From: Lineus longissimus | Lineage: Eukaryota; Nemertea; Pilidiophora; Heteronemertea; Lineidae | Assembly: GCF_910592395.1 (NCBI RefSeq) | Contig: NC_088313.1 | Location: forward strand, 14,090,437-14,154,436 | Direction of reading: 5' to 3' | DNA length: 64,000 nt | The notes under the pieces: model-generated | Database searches by the model: none | Told to the model about the DNA's origin: nothing | The model's input: only the letters and a program-made list of their open reading frames with translations | Translations under genes and position numbers: made by a program | Part shown: one piece after another, positions 34,322 to 45,500 of the stretch | How the letters are laid out: every line of letters begins with the position of its first letter | How positions within the stretch are numbered: the first letter of the stretch is position 1

Positions 34322-35155
34322 TCTATGAACTCTTTAGTAGATTAATGAATTTGCTCCTACCTGCATTAAAGGGGTCATCCTAAACAGTGCCCACCAGGAA
34401 AAAAGGAACCTAGGCGTACCAAAGTAAACCTGGGAAATGACTTTTGACCTAGAAAGGCAGGCACTGAACAGGATGTGGCACAAGTTGAGATGGGGTGCAC
34501 AAGACCGGGCCAGCTAGCAAGGAATCCCTAGAGCCACGAGTTGCGACGAGATGTCATCCATCGGTATGGATATGCGCAAAATGTACTTGCGTTTGCACTC
34601 CCCCCTCCCCTCCAAAATGATGTACCGAACCCAAAATCCTCGAGAATCAAAATCCGTAACTCTGGGTATCACGAGTTTTCGAGCCAGCTCGTATTTCCGA
34701 GTGGGAGTCTCTCGCTAGTTTCCTTACAAAAACAATGCTCTCCTGGCATACCCATTATGGTTCGTATCAGGCCGATGCGTATATTCAGATCGAGATACTG
34801 GGGCAGCTATGGGCCGCTTTCAAACACCACACCTCTGCTAAGCAGGCAAAATGAAGCAAATGATTCTTAACTTGCACAAACAACAAAAGCATTTCACTCA
34901 TTGCAGCCTATTGGATGTAATCCGAAAGTTGAAACTTCAACCAGTGTGTTGCCAAAGACCCCCTAGATTCAAATGCACTCGTTGAATAACAACTTTTTCG
35001 AGCCTTCGATACAAGGAAGGGAGGGCTGTTTTCCTGTTCAAGATCAAGAGACTGGATAATCAGAAATACGAAAGGACTGCGAACCTCATAATTTCCATTC
35101 CCTGGGGTGATTAGAGACAAAATTATAAGCAAAGATAGTTTTAACAAACAATAAA

Positions 35156-35161
35156 TTTATT
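35156..35161 (-). terminator. polyadenylation signal for RPP30 (TTTATT on the plus strand)
   Basis: 75 bases beyond the RPP30 stop. The local sequence AATAAATTTATT (35,150-35,161) is a palindrome, so a signal exists on both strands. Confidence 0.6.
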
Positions 35162-35235
35162 GAAACAATTCTCAACTGAGTCGTACACATAAAATTTGGA
35201 CACCCAAATCTGGGCAATTGATACGATAGTATGAA

Positions 35236-38200
35236 TCATGTGATCTTTTGTTTTTTCACTTTCGATAATGACGCGTCACTCTCTTGTGTTTTCCGTTTCT
35301 TTTTGCTCCGGTAATTCTTACAGGCGGCCACCATCCATTGGTCCTTTTCACTGAGGTCCTTCAGAGGGATCATGGATATGGTCGACTTGGCAAACTGTCT
35401 CGACTCTGAAAGTTTAGAGTGAAGTAATACATGTAGATTTAGAATTATCGAGAACTATGTGGTGACTGTTGGTTATGTCTAGTTACCAGACACCATTTCG
35501 ATCGCTAAATTCCTCTGTTCATTAACATACTTTTTTTCTTCGACGGATTTAAACCCTTTCTTTAGGAGTCATAGTAATGCAAGTTATTCCAAGAGATGAA
35601 CAAGTGATAAGTAAACTACAGTGGAACCCCGGTAACACGACCTCCCAAGGGACTAAGCCGAAGTGGTCGTGTTACCGGGGTGGTCGCGTTAGTGAATTTA
35701 AGAATCATAAGTAGGTTTTCCCGCCAAAACATCGTCCTAGCAGATATGCTGTGTGTACATTGACATGCATTAATGACTACGCCACCGGGTGATTCGATAA
35801 TTTGTGTGTATATCACGAATAAAAAATCATTTTCTTGAGTGTTTTGCGTTTAATTTACAACTTATGTAAATGAGTAAATAAACTGACGAGAGCTAATTAG
35901 ACCAAACATTACATTAAAACTTGAGCATGCTAATTAGAGCAAGCATGTCATTCACACCATCGGCAGCTGCCCTTCTTGATGTCAAGCTAATATTCCCGCT
36001 AACATTGAGAGAGGTGATGTGAGAAGATGTTGAGAATTATTCCTGATGTCTTCCTGCTTTAACTTCAGCCAATTTGAACTGGTACTGATTAAATCATCTT
36101 TTTAAAAAAATGTATTTTATCAATATTACGACGTAGTAAGCATTCTTTACTTTGAGTATCGGTACTCTTACTAATCAACATAATTTATTTGTCCTAAAAA
36201 CTACGTGTGCATGCCTCTTGACATCATTTAATACTAAATGATGAAAAACAAACCGTGAGTCGAAAAGAAAGTTTATCCTTCATTTTATTTGCGCTTACAT
36301 TTGATCAAACTCACTTACACATCATTTATTTTCATATGGATTCCCATGGTCATTGTGTTCGAGGTGCTAACTATCAACACGGATTTGCGAGAAGGTGCCA
36401 ATTGATACGATGCGGTCATGGTTGATTACGGCAATTAGGCCTCATGGTCGCGTTAGCGGGGTTAATTTGCAGTTTGGGACCGACCAAGCTGGTGGTCGCG
36501 GTCTGGGTACCGGGGTGGTCGTGTTAGCGAGGGCCAGTTAATGAGAATTAGAGAGAAAACCATTCGGGACCGGAGAATTTTGGTCGTGTTCGCGGGGTGG
36601 TCGCGTTACTGAGGTGGTCGCCGACCGGGGTTCCACTGTATATGATAGCAGTAAAACTGTAATCAAAGGTTTTTTCATTTGTGACAAATATCGGACCTGG
36701 ATTTTATGTTTTGAAATCTGCTTTTGGCTCGGTCATTTAGTCGATCCTTTCAGCCTGACGATCAACTTGGCATCCAGCTAGTTGATAGCGTATAAGAGTC
36801 TACTTGGTGCAGTTTTTAACAGAGGTCTGTTTAAAGGAATCCAATTTCAAGATCACGTGTCCAATTACTGATGACATCATACGTATAAGAGCGTCATTCT
36901 CGTCAGATCAGTTCAAAGAATGCGACAGCGAAAGCATACTATTACAAAATATACTTACGCCCACGTAAGATCACGGACCGGCAGTTGGTCGTCAATGTGG
37001 CGCACGCTTGTTTTTCCGTCATGTTGAGAAGATGTTTCCTGAAGATGGGTTAAGGCAGTGAAAACGAACAAAGGACTGTATATTTTACATCAATTTTTAA
37101 CGCAGCAATGCTGTGCCAAAAATAGATGATGCCCAAGTTTAAGAGCATAGAGCTATAACTACATGTAGGCAGCGTCACATTTTTATGAATTCTGAAATCT
37201 AGTTCCACTGACACCAACCCAAGGAAGAGCCTGTACTGATACTGGATCAAATTCAATCTATTTCCACTGTCTGATGGCAGATAATTTTGCACCCTAATTT
37301 TGTTAGACAATTTTCGTGTCTGTCTCTTCACAAGAGAAGTTGCCATTGATCCTTACAACAGCTATAGGGCTCCACTCAAAATCACCTCAACCATCTTTTT
37401 TATGACTCTATTAGTATTTTGAAAGCCAAAACCAGCTGAATTTTATCACTTTCTTCAGGAAATGGGTAAGGTCCCGCAGTGATTTTCACTTCAAGGAACA
37501 AATTAAGAATTTGAGACCTATCGGAATCATTTAAAACAGTGACAAAATAAAATTATATAACTTTAAAATATTTCTGACCCTTTTTTTAGGTCTAATTTTT
37601 TTAACTTTATGACTGATTTATTCTTTGGGAACCCTGCAAAAGCATTTTGCTTTCGAAAAGGATACATAGCTAGGACATCATCAGGTGAGCGTAGATTCAT
37701 CGCCTGAAATAAAAGAACAATGGGTCCTTTAAGTCAATCAAACTCATACTCACTAAAAATAGCTGAAGGGACCACACCGCAATCTTCAAATATTATGAAA
37801 ATTGAGCTTGAAATAAAAAAATTTCCATTTTGTAAATTTGTGCTGAATATGAGTTTCAATTTTAAGAATTCTACTGTGTAAATGGGGACCGATATACAAA
37901 TACTGTCAATACCAAGTTTTAGTGAATTTGTATGCATGATAACTGTGGCTATGTTTATTTCTATTTATCCGAGCTGCAAGAAAATAAAATTAACTTAATG
38001 GTGTCTACTTCAAATTGTTAAATGGAAAGATTTTGTTCTGTGGAAAAAAACCCACTTTTGTACCTGTGTGCAACTTAACCATTTCACTGTGGATTTATTT
38101 GTAAGCTGAGTGGCAACTAAATCAAAACAGCCACACGATAAGGTACTTAGCACCTACCTTTTTGCATCCACTGGATAGAATTATATTCTGAAGAGAGGAA

Positions 38201-41200
38201 ATAGGCTATTATTCGATGATTCCTTAATTGACAATTCTTCCGAAAAATAAAGAATTAGAAAATAACAGTTTATCTTTTCACGAAACAGTTCAAAACATTT
38301 TTATTGGAAAATTTCATGACAAATTAAGTCATTTCCTTAGAAGAAAGTGCCTCTGTCTTCTACTGACTGCGAAGGACTGCGGCCAACAACGCATGGTGCC
38401 TTCCACGCGAATTAAAGCACCCTTCTCAGTGAAGTAGCACCTATTCATCCTGTCTAACACTGTAAGCTTGCCACAGTGAGCATGCAGTAGAGTGGAACCT
38501 CCTTAAAAGCAGACACCTCTCTAATAAGGAGAACCTCTCTATTAAGGACACTAGTTTTGGTCCCAAAGCGGTTTGCTTCCATTCAATTTGACCTCTCTAA
38601 TCAGGACACCTCTCTATCAAGGACAGCACTTGTCAGTCCCAAAGTGTGTCCTTAATAGAGAGGTTCTACTGTATTACCTTTCCCTTGCACAGGTCAACCA
38701 GTTCTATGGCATTGGATATGAACCGCTGACGTTTCTCAGCGTAGTCTGAAATTGAGTGCGAGTAGCATATCTCGAAGAAGACACCTCTCTTTATGGCCTG
38801 AAAATAACAGGAAAATCCTGGGACTCTCAGAGCAAATGTCCACATCAATTTTTATTTGGGGTGTCACACACTGATTTATTTCAACTTTCCATCACTATTT
38901 CCAGGGGAATTCCCCCCACAGAGTCCTAGATTAATTCTTATAATTCAGGCGCAAAACAAATTAACTTATTGATTGATTGATTTATTGATTTAAGGAAATC
39001 ATCGTTGAAGCCTTTTAATAGAGATCAAAATAATAAGCACCTGGAAGGAAGGTATTTTTGGCTGGAAAAGTGACGCCAGATGGCACTGAATGTGTCAAGG
39101 GAAAACGGCCAAAATGTTATTATACTTACTGCACTCATCTGGGCCCTTTTCAGCCAGAATGGCTGGTGTTCAGCAAGATTGAAAGTGATGATGTCGACAT
39201 CTAAAACATTACAGGCTCGCTGAAAAGAAAGGACAAATACGTATACATATGTATCATATACTCGAGTTTCACAGGCCTAACGTCCACTGCAGTAACCAGT
39301 GTATGTGTACATTTTGGTAGGCCCACGACGGGAGTAAGTTTCTTTCTTGATTAACCAGCTGTGTCAATGGCAATAGCGGCTTGAATAGAAGGCCTAACAT
39401 TTCTCTCATTACAGGCCTAGAAATGTCCACTATGTAAAGATCTGGCTGGACGTTAGAAGTTAGAACCTAGAGTATATGTCATAAAGCATGATAAAATGCT
39501 GCAGATTGCTTATGTTCTTGAGTGCGCTGGCCTGACATAAGATTTTGGTCACCTCCGAAAATAATTTGTTATTCAATCATTCCCCAGCAATATTTTTTAG
39601 AGTCAACAAAACACAGGGAAAAAAGTAATTTTTAATTCCCCCTGCCTAGCAAAAGGCTCAAAAATTGAATCTGACCTACCATGAACATTTTTTCATTGGT
39701 GGGCTCCACCGCTATAATATCATAATTCTGGAATTCTCCTGTCCCCAACTTCACTAGGCCTCCTGGTTCTGCAAGTCGTGCTGTTATTCGCGAATACTGC
39801 TTCACTGGTCCTTTTTCACTCTGGAAAAAAGAGAGTTGGTAAAACTTTGGGTTATGACGGGCCCCCTAAGAACCTACCATCTCAAAAGACAAATTTCTTT
39901 ATTTTCCCCCTGTTCTCCATATACATGTGTGTGACTGACAAGTGCATACTTCTGACAGAGCAGATCTCTGGACTGAGAAATGCTGTCCTTTATAGAGGGA
40001 TGCTCTTATTACAGAGGTCAAATGAAAGAGAAATAGCCAATTATGGACCAAAGCAATGTCCTTTTGAATAGAGTGTTTGTCCTGCTAACACTTACAGTTG
40101 GTAACCGCAGAAGTAGATTCAACACTGTATTTTAACTCTTTACATACGCTAGACCCGCGTGCGTCATAGCGTCAAAGTCCTGAATACACAGCGTCATTAT
40201 TCTGATATAGTTTCCCGGGAGCACGTCACTGAGGCGGCCGTATTTCAGGTAGTGTTTACATAAGTGATATTATCTCCGTTGCTGTTCATAGTACAGGACT
40301 AAAATTTTGGGGAGTAACTAAGAATTAAATTCCGCATAAACTCATGTAATTTATTTTGAATTCTAACGAAAAGTAACCGAGAACAAGACCTGCAAACTTG
40401 GAGAGAAAAAAATTTCTACAAATTGTTGTAAACACAAAATGTTTATAATAAAAATCTAAGTCCCAGTCACTATCATCACTTCCTACCGAAACATTGATAT
40501 CTGAATCTGCAAAACCTTCAAATTCTGATCCGGAGCTCGAATCAAATAAATCTATCATAAATAAACCCAGCTGGTCCCGAACAATGCGGCACGTCAATCA
40601 AAAAAAAGATTAAAGAAACGTTTAAAAATGGCCGACGAGGTCAACTTCCTGGGGAATCCCGCCAATACATCGTTATTATTCATGCCTCATGAATACTAAA
40701 TTAGAACGGAGTGACCTGAATAGAAAATAGAAGCTTATCTCTTATTGGCCATTCAAATAGGGTCACCATGGAGCCAGCCAATAAGAAATTACGATACATT
40801 AAAGTTGGAGTAGCTTGTAGTCGGCTTGCCGGAGTTTCGCACTGTTTGAATGGAGCCGAGTAATGGCGGCTCCTGGGAGAACAGCGTAAGTTCTTTGTGC
40901 CGACCAGCGGCGGCTAGCGTATGTAAAGAGTTAAATGAAAAAAAATATCTCACCCCCAAAACTTCAGCTGGTATTCTCAACAGTGAAGCCTGAAAATTCA
41001 AAAGAATGAATAGTTATGTATATCATACCAGTGGGTGAGTCCTCATTCTGATGTTGAGTGTGGTAACATATATATTGGCGGCACCTAGGTGCTGGCACAT
41101 TGAAAAACAAATTTACTTTGTTAGTCACCTGAAGATGGCCAAATTAGCCCCTCTGCTCCTGCCTATAGTCCCCCTTTAAGATGCATGAAATTGATGCATT

Positions 41201-42255
41201 TGCATAAAGACACATGTCATACCTCGGGCACTAAATGCATTTGACCATTTTTCTTCTCATCCTGTTTCTTTCTGGACGGTGTAATGAGATCTATGGTTGT
41301 GCTGATGGCAATGCATTCATAGCCAACTGAAAGTAAAACAGAAACAAATTAGGTGGCAAGATTCTTTTTAAATTCCAGCACCTAAGGTGTTTGATTTGAA
41401 GGAGTTTGTCCTGAGCTAAAAAGCATGGTTGCAAGGAGTTCAAGTGTGTGGCGACTATGTATCTTTCCGACATCCACTGGCACTGGAAGTAAAATCAACA
41501 ACTTTAAACTTAACAACTGTAGACAGCCTGCTTAGCTCCAGTTTTTATTAAGTATCCAGGACATGCGAGGACAGTTGTAAATCGGTCTCCTCTCGATTCT
41601 CTTCTAAGTTCTTGGTGTTTGTACATGGCCATGGGCTTGGGAGCTGGAGGTATTATATATTAGTAGGGGGCAATACTTTTTTCAGTTCATATCATTCAAA
41701 AAAGATCATTCTGCTGCATTGTCATACGATGCTTACAGAGTTGGCCTGGAAGTGGCGACAGTACGCTTTAGAGAATGGGAGAATGCTAAAATGTGGAATC
41801 TACCAACTGGCAACTGGCAGACTGTTGAATTAGGACAACGTACTCATCATCGGATAGCCTGTAGTTTAGTTCTTTGTTGTCTTTGTTGGTGCCCTGCCTT
41901 GATGCCGAGCTATCATTCATTGGTACATCTACGCACAGACACTGGCCTGTGTTTCGTTAGGGGGCATAACGGCAACGAGGTTGATTTCAGTCCATTTACA
42001 CAGCGGGCACCTGTCACAATACCGGTTACAGGTTGAACTGGTGACGAGGTCGAATAACATTGACCCTTTCTTTTCATGCTTCACACCGATGCAACTAGCT
42101 TATTATATGACTCATAAGAATGAAAGTTTGCACAACAACTCTCGCTGTTTTGATCTTTATTTTAGTGAATAATTACATTTGATTGATGCCTTGACTCTGT
42201 CAAAAAGTTCAGATTTATCGTCGGAAAAAATCAAATTGAGATCTGCGACCGCCAT
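35236..42255 (-). CDS. RPP30: ribonuclease P/MRP protein subunit p30, 295 aa, 10 exons
   Basis: Minus-strand exons: 42255-42177, 41326-41223, 40989-40954, 39820-39680, 39219-39130, 38797-38678, 38187-38158, 37703-37666, 37038-36959, 35405-35236. Total 888 nt, all phases consistent. The protein starts MAVADLNLIF and follows the RPP30 plan: FGYECIAISTTIDL near the start, YDIIAVEPTNEKMF, DVDIITFNLAE, then the diagnostic AIKRGVFFEICYSHSISD, CKGKNIILSSG, a short SPDDVLAMKHLLNM segment and TTNCRSVILRG. The C-terminus is lysine-rich (KNYRSKKKRKTQ) and probably nucleolar-targeting. Vertebrate RPP30 is about 268 residues, so this form is slightly longer, mainly in the tail and loops. It is a TIM-barrel-like protein subunit of RNase P and MRP, needed for tRNA 5' processing and pre-rRNA cleavage. 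Exons 3, 7 and 8 are only 36, 30 and 38 nt. Confidence 0.94.
35617..36640. mobile_element. pogo-like non-autonomous DNA transposon, 1.02 kb (copy P2)
   Basis: TA-bounded CAGTGGAACCCCGGTAACAC at the left and CGACCGGGGTTCCACTG at the right. Nearly identical over its length to the reverse complement of the copy at 18,456-19,514. It lies in the last intron of RPP30. No transposase. Confidence 0.9.
38488..38673. mobile_element. MITE, family A copy 6, abutting an RPP30 splice donor
   Basis: TAGAGTGGAACCTCC at the left and GAGAGGTTCTACTGTA at the right, with TA borders. On the minus strand the RPP30 exon ends at 38,678 and the intron begins GTAATACAGTAGAACC, so the TA target duplication occupies donor positions +5/+6 and the element starts at +7. 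Confidence 0.85.
39935..40100. mobile_element. MITE, family A copy 7 (decayed)
   Basis: 'ctgtcctttatagagggatg' ... 'attacagaggtcaaatgaaa' ... 'accaaagcaatgtcctttt' matches the family interior. The terminal repeats are largely lost. It lies in an RPP30 intron. Confidence 0.55.
41120..41180. mobile_element. family B miniature element, end fragment
   Basis: 'ttagtcacctgaagatggcc' through 'tgcctatagtccccctttaa'. Near identical to the end of the copy at 46,904-47,096. It lies in an RPP30 intron. Confidence 0.75.
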
Positions 42256-42540
42256 GTTGTTCAGTGTTCCTAGCGGTGAAATTCTAAACTAAATTGTGTT
42301 GAGAAATACAAATAAGCAATAATATAGTAAAATATGCTATTTATCGTTCATATAATGTAAAAAAACACGATATGTATATTCTCTGTTAATTAATAAACCT
42401 AGAAAAAGATATAACGTTACTCCGTGATTACTAATTTGCGCGTGTGACGTCACGAATTTCCCTTCGTAAAGTTTTCGTCACGTCGATTTCCGTAATTTGG
42501 GGGTGAATTGGTGGGTCTGCAAGCCCCTAAATAAGTCAAA
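42256..42540. promoter_or_regulatory. bidirectional promoter, RPP30 and beta-TrCP
   Basis: Only 285 bp separate the RPP30 ATG (42,255, minus) from the beta-TrCP ATG (42,541, plus). The right half is GC-richer and contains a perfect CRE (42,445-42,452) in 'gcgcgtgtgacgtcacgaat'. No TATA box is obvious in either direction at the expected distance. One compact promoter probably serves both housekeeping genes. Confidence 0.75.
42445..42452. promoter_or_regulatory. cAMP response element TGACGTCA
   Basis: A perfect palindromic CREB/ATF site, 93 bp upstream of the beta-TrCP ATG and 190 bp upstream of the RPP30 ATG. Being palindromic it can act in both directions. Confidence 0.65.
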
Positions 42541-45500
42541 ATGGACCCCGAAATGGAAATAAACATCATAGGTGACGACAAGTCAGAACAGAAAAGGGTA
42601 AGATCGAATATAACGCCTCTATTTTGGTCAAAACTGCTGACCAATTTCCAACAAATTATTTTCGTCGCCATTTTGACTGCTGTTTCCTGTTTCTCAATCT
42701 CTTTTTGATGTTGTCTTCTCATTCATGTTGTTTTATTTTCTCGAAGATTGTAGGAACATTATCTTCATGGTTTGTTTCTGAACCAAATGCTACATAACTG
42801 GTTGATGATAAAGGATAGGCTTATTTGTGACAGATTCTCCATTTGCAATCGCAATTGGGTACCAGTAATACTAGGCCTATTAAATTATCGGTATCCAGTC
42901 AAATCGTCCCCAGTAGCAATCGTCCCCGCTCATAGGAGTCAAATCGTCCCCATGTCAAATCGTCCCCGGGTGAAATCGTCCTGGTTTCTGGCGCCAGTGC
43001 ATGATGGAACCCGGTGGTGTATGGGGTATGGCATAAGGCCAGTAGTGGCATCCTAATAAATCATTGATAACTAAAGTCCGAGTTTATTTCTCCATTATTT
43101 TTTAAATATAACAGAATAGGGGGCCAACACTGATACACTGTTCATACCCGGAGCCCCCGCCGATCGACTGCATCACCCATCCCGAATTCCTGACCCACCC
43201 CCGGATACTTGGCTCCCACAACACTATTCTGATGAAAATCCTCTGCGTTCTGACAAGTGCGACGAAGACGCAGGTACTCTGCATGGCATCACCGGGACCG
43301 CATGTAAAAAAACAGACGCAAGAAAGCATCAGGGCCTGTTGTTCAAAACAATTTTTGTCAAGCCTTCAGACGCCAGGGTTGTGACAAAAATTGTTTTGAA
43401 CAACCAGGCCCAGGTTGTTAGCAGAAGCACATTGTAAATATTTTATTCATTCGAATTAATGTTATGTTAGCCTACATATTGGAGAGGAAGTCCAAAGTCA
43501 AAAGTAGGTAGGCCAGGCCTATCCAGCACGCATACCGGTAGCATCCGGTAGGCCTACACATCACCCGAACCCTTTCCCAAGATAACAACTCTATACCCCA
43601 AAACGCCATCAATGTTCTACTAAAATTCATATGAGTAGGCCTACATGTATTTTAACTGTAAAAAACTACAATACTGGCCGTTGAGATGACGGAGAAACAC
43701 GCAACAGAAGTGCAGTATGAAGACGTGGACGACTTGACATGGGGACGATATGACTCGGGGACGATTTGGTATCAGCGGGGACGATTTCTCCAGGGGACGA
43801 CTTTGATCGGGGACGATTTGACCGGTAAGCAAATTATCGTGATGATCAATCCAATATCTTGACTTGTGTTCAATATTCTAGCACCCCACTTTGGTAACCT
43901 CCGGATCTTGCGCCTTGAAGCGCATGCACGGTATGAATCAAGCCCAAACGCTCGCGCACCAGGGCTTTAGGGTAAAGTAGCGTAAAAAAGAATGAACAGT
44001 GTCCAGACACATTCCTGACCGGGTTACTTGCGTAAACTATAAAAACTGCTCACTAACCTAATAGCCTTATGGACCAAATTTTTCACATCCTATTATAAAT
44101 ATAATATCAATTTCTTCCAACAGCTATTCTATTTTTGTCAAAAAACTGCAGTCTGATCCAATAAACAATAAAACACATTTGTATATCGCAAAGCCGGCAT
44201 ACAGGTCAGCATCGTCTACCATCTTTTCTCCAAAGTCACGTGCGGCAGCCATTTTATAATGACAAAGCGACCCATTCCGATGGTCACTCACTTTGGCCTG
44301 GCGCGAGATGAGGTGCCAGTACCAAAATCAATGCAAAAGAACAGACGGGGAATTCCAGCGGTATTGCCTTTGTAGATTCCGCCCATACCACCCAAAAAAT
44401 ACGTGTAACTTTTCTGTATATCGCGCGCCTCTTTTTACAGTGGCACACCTCACTCTAATTTGTCTGATTCTGGATTTCGAACAACTTCACAGGGTTTGCC
44501 CTAAAATCTTTTCTCGACACTGCCTAAGTTTGTCAGTTGTCCTCGAGTTCCGCAGAGCTTTGTGGTCAGGGTGGTGTCCTTTGACCACCCATTCCTCTCT
44601 ATCTCTGCTCTTTGTCCAGGCGCAGCACCCAGAGAGAATAATTTTTTTTCTCTTAAGCACCCGGACAAAAAAGTTAGCACCCGGACAGATTCATAGAGTT
44701 GGTATTGGTTTTACTGTTAAGAGTACCTGGACAGATTTTGCTGCCAACCCGGACAGAACTGAAGTGAATTCTTAATTGTGTCAAAATATGGCTGCAGCAC
44801 CCGGCCCAAAAAAAATTCTCGCGGAGAACACTGCACCCTCTGTCTACTCTGAGACTGAGGGTGGGAGGGTTACACATAATGGAGGGATGAGTTACTTTTT
44901 TCCGATTTGGGATTTGAGTGCTTCCTACGCTGTGTCTGTCTCTGTCATCCTCCCTCCGTTGCCATAGTTACGGAATCTATTTGATTTGCAATTATGAAAA
45001 TGTCCTCGAGTAACCTTGACTGTATCCTGTTTACCGTTGACTCAGTGTCCATTGCAGGCGGCACACCTGTTTGTCAATGCATGCGTTGCCATGGAAACCT
45101 ATAAATCTCGCTCAAACCGCAGTCTGAGTCAATATTAGTGGTGAGATGTTGGTGTAGAACAGTGTGGCTACATTTTAAGATTACTGACGATGGTTCAGTG
45201 AGATTGGAGTGCAGTGTTGACTGGAAGTGCCACCAGTCACCAGAACATGTCGAATGGCTATAATTTATCATCGAAATAAAGTTACAGCAGTTTACCATAC
45301 AAGTGCCAAATTGGCCACAGTCCTTGGTTCAATCTTGTAATGTTTTTTGAGTTAAGTAAACAATGATATGATTTATGATACTGATAGTAAAGAAATGCTG
45401 ATCTTTCAAAAAAAAATCAAACTGCAAATGTTTTGAGAAAGTGTTATTTTGGCGCCAAGTATGCTGTGCACTTCCTGGTTTTGAGGCGCGTTTGCCACCT

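Larger units (their letters stand above)
33709..35235. other. convergent intergenic region between the EEP gene and RPP30
   Basis: It contains the 3' UTRs of both genes, an inverted-repeat element (34,057-34,321) and otherwise unremarkable sequence. An open frame of 109 codons at 34,541 has no recognisable domain or splice context and is treated as chance. Confidence 0.6.

Noticed and set aside
34541-34870. 109-codon plus-strand frame between the EEP gene and RPP30
   Set aside because: No domain, no start context and no splice partner; treated as a chance frame.
44293-44775. 160-codon plus-strand open frame in beta-TrCP intron 1
   Set aside because: The composition (many C, W, H and R residues) looks random and I see no family motif. 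An alternative first exon of beta-TrCP here cannot be excluded but is not supported.
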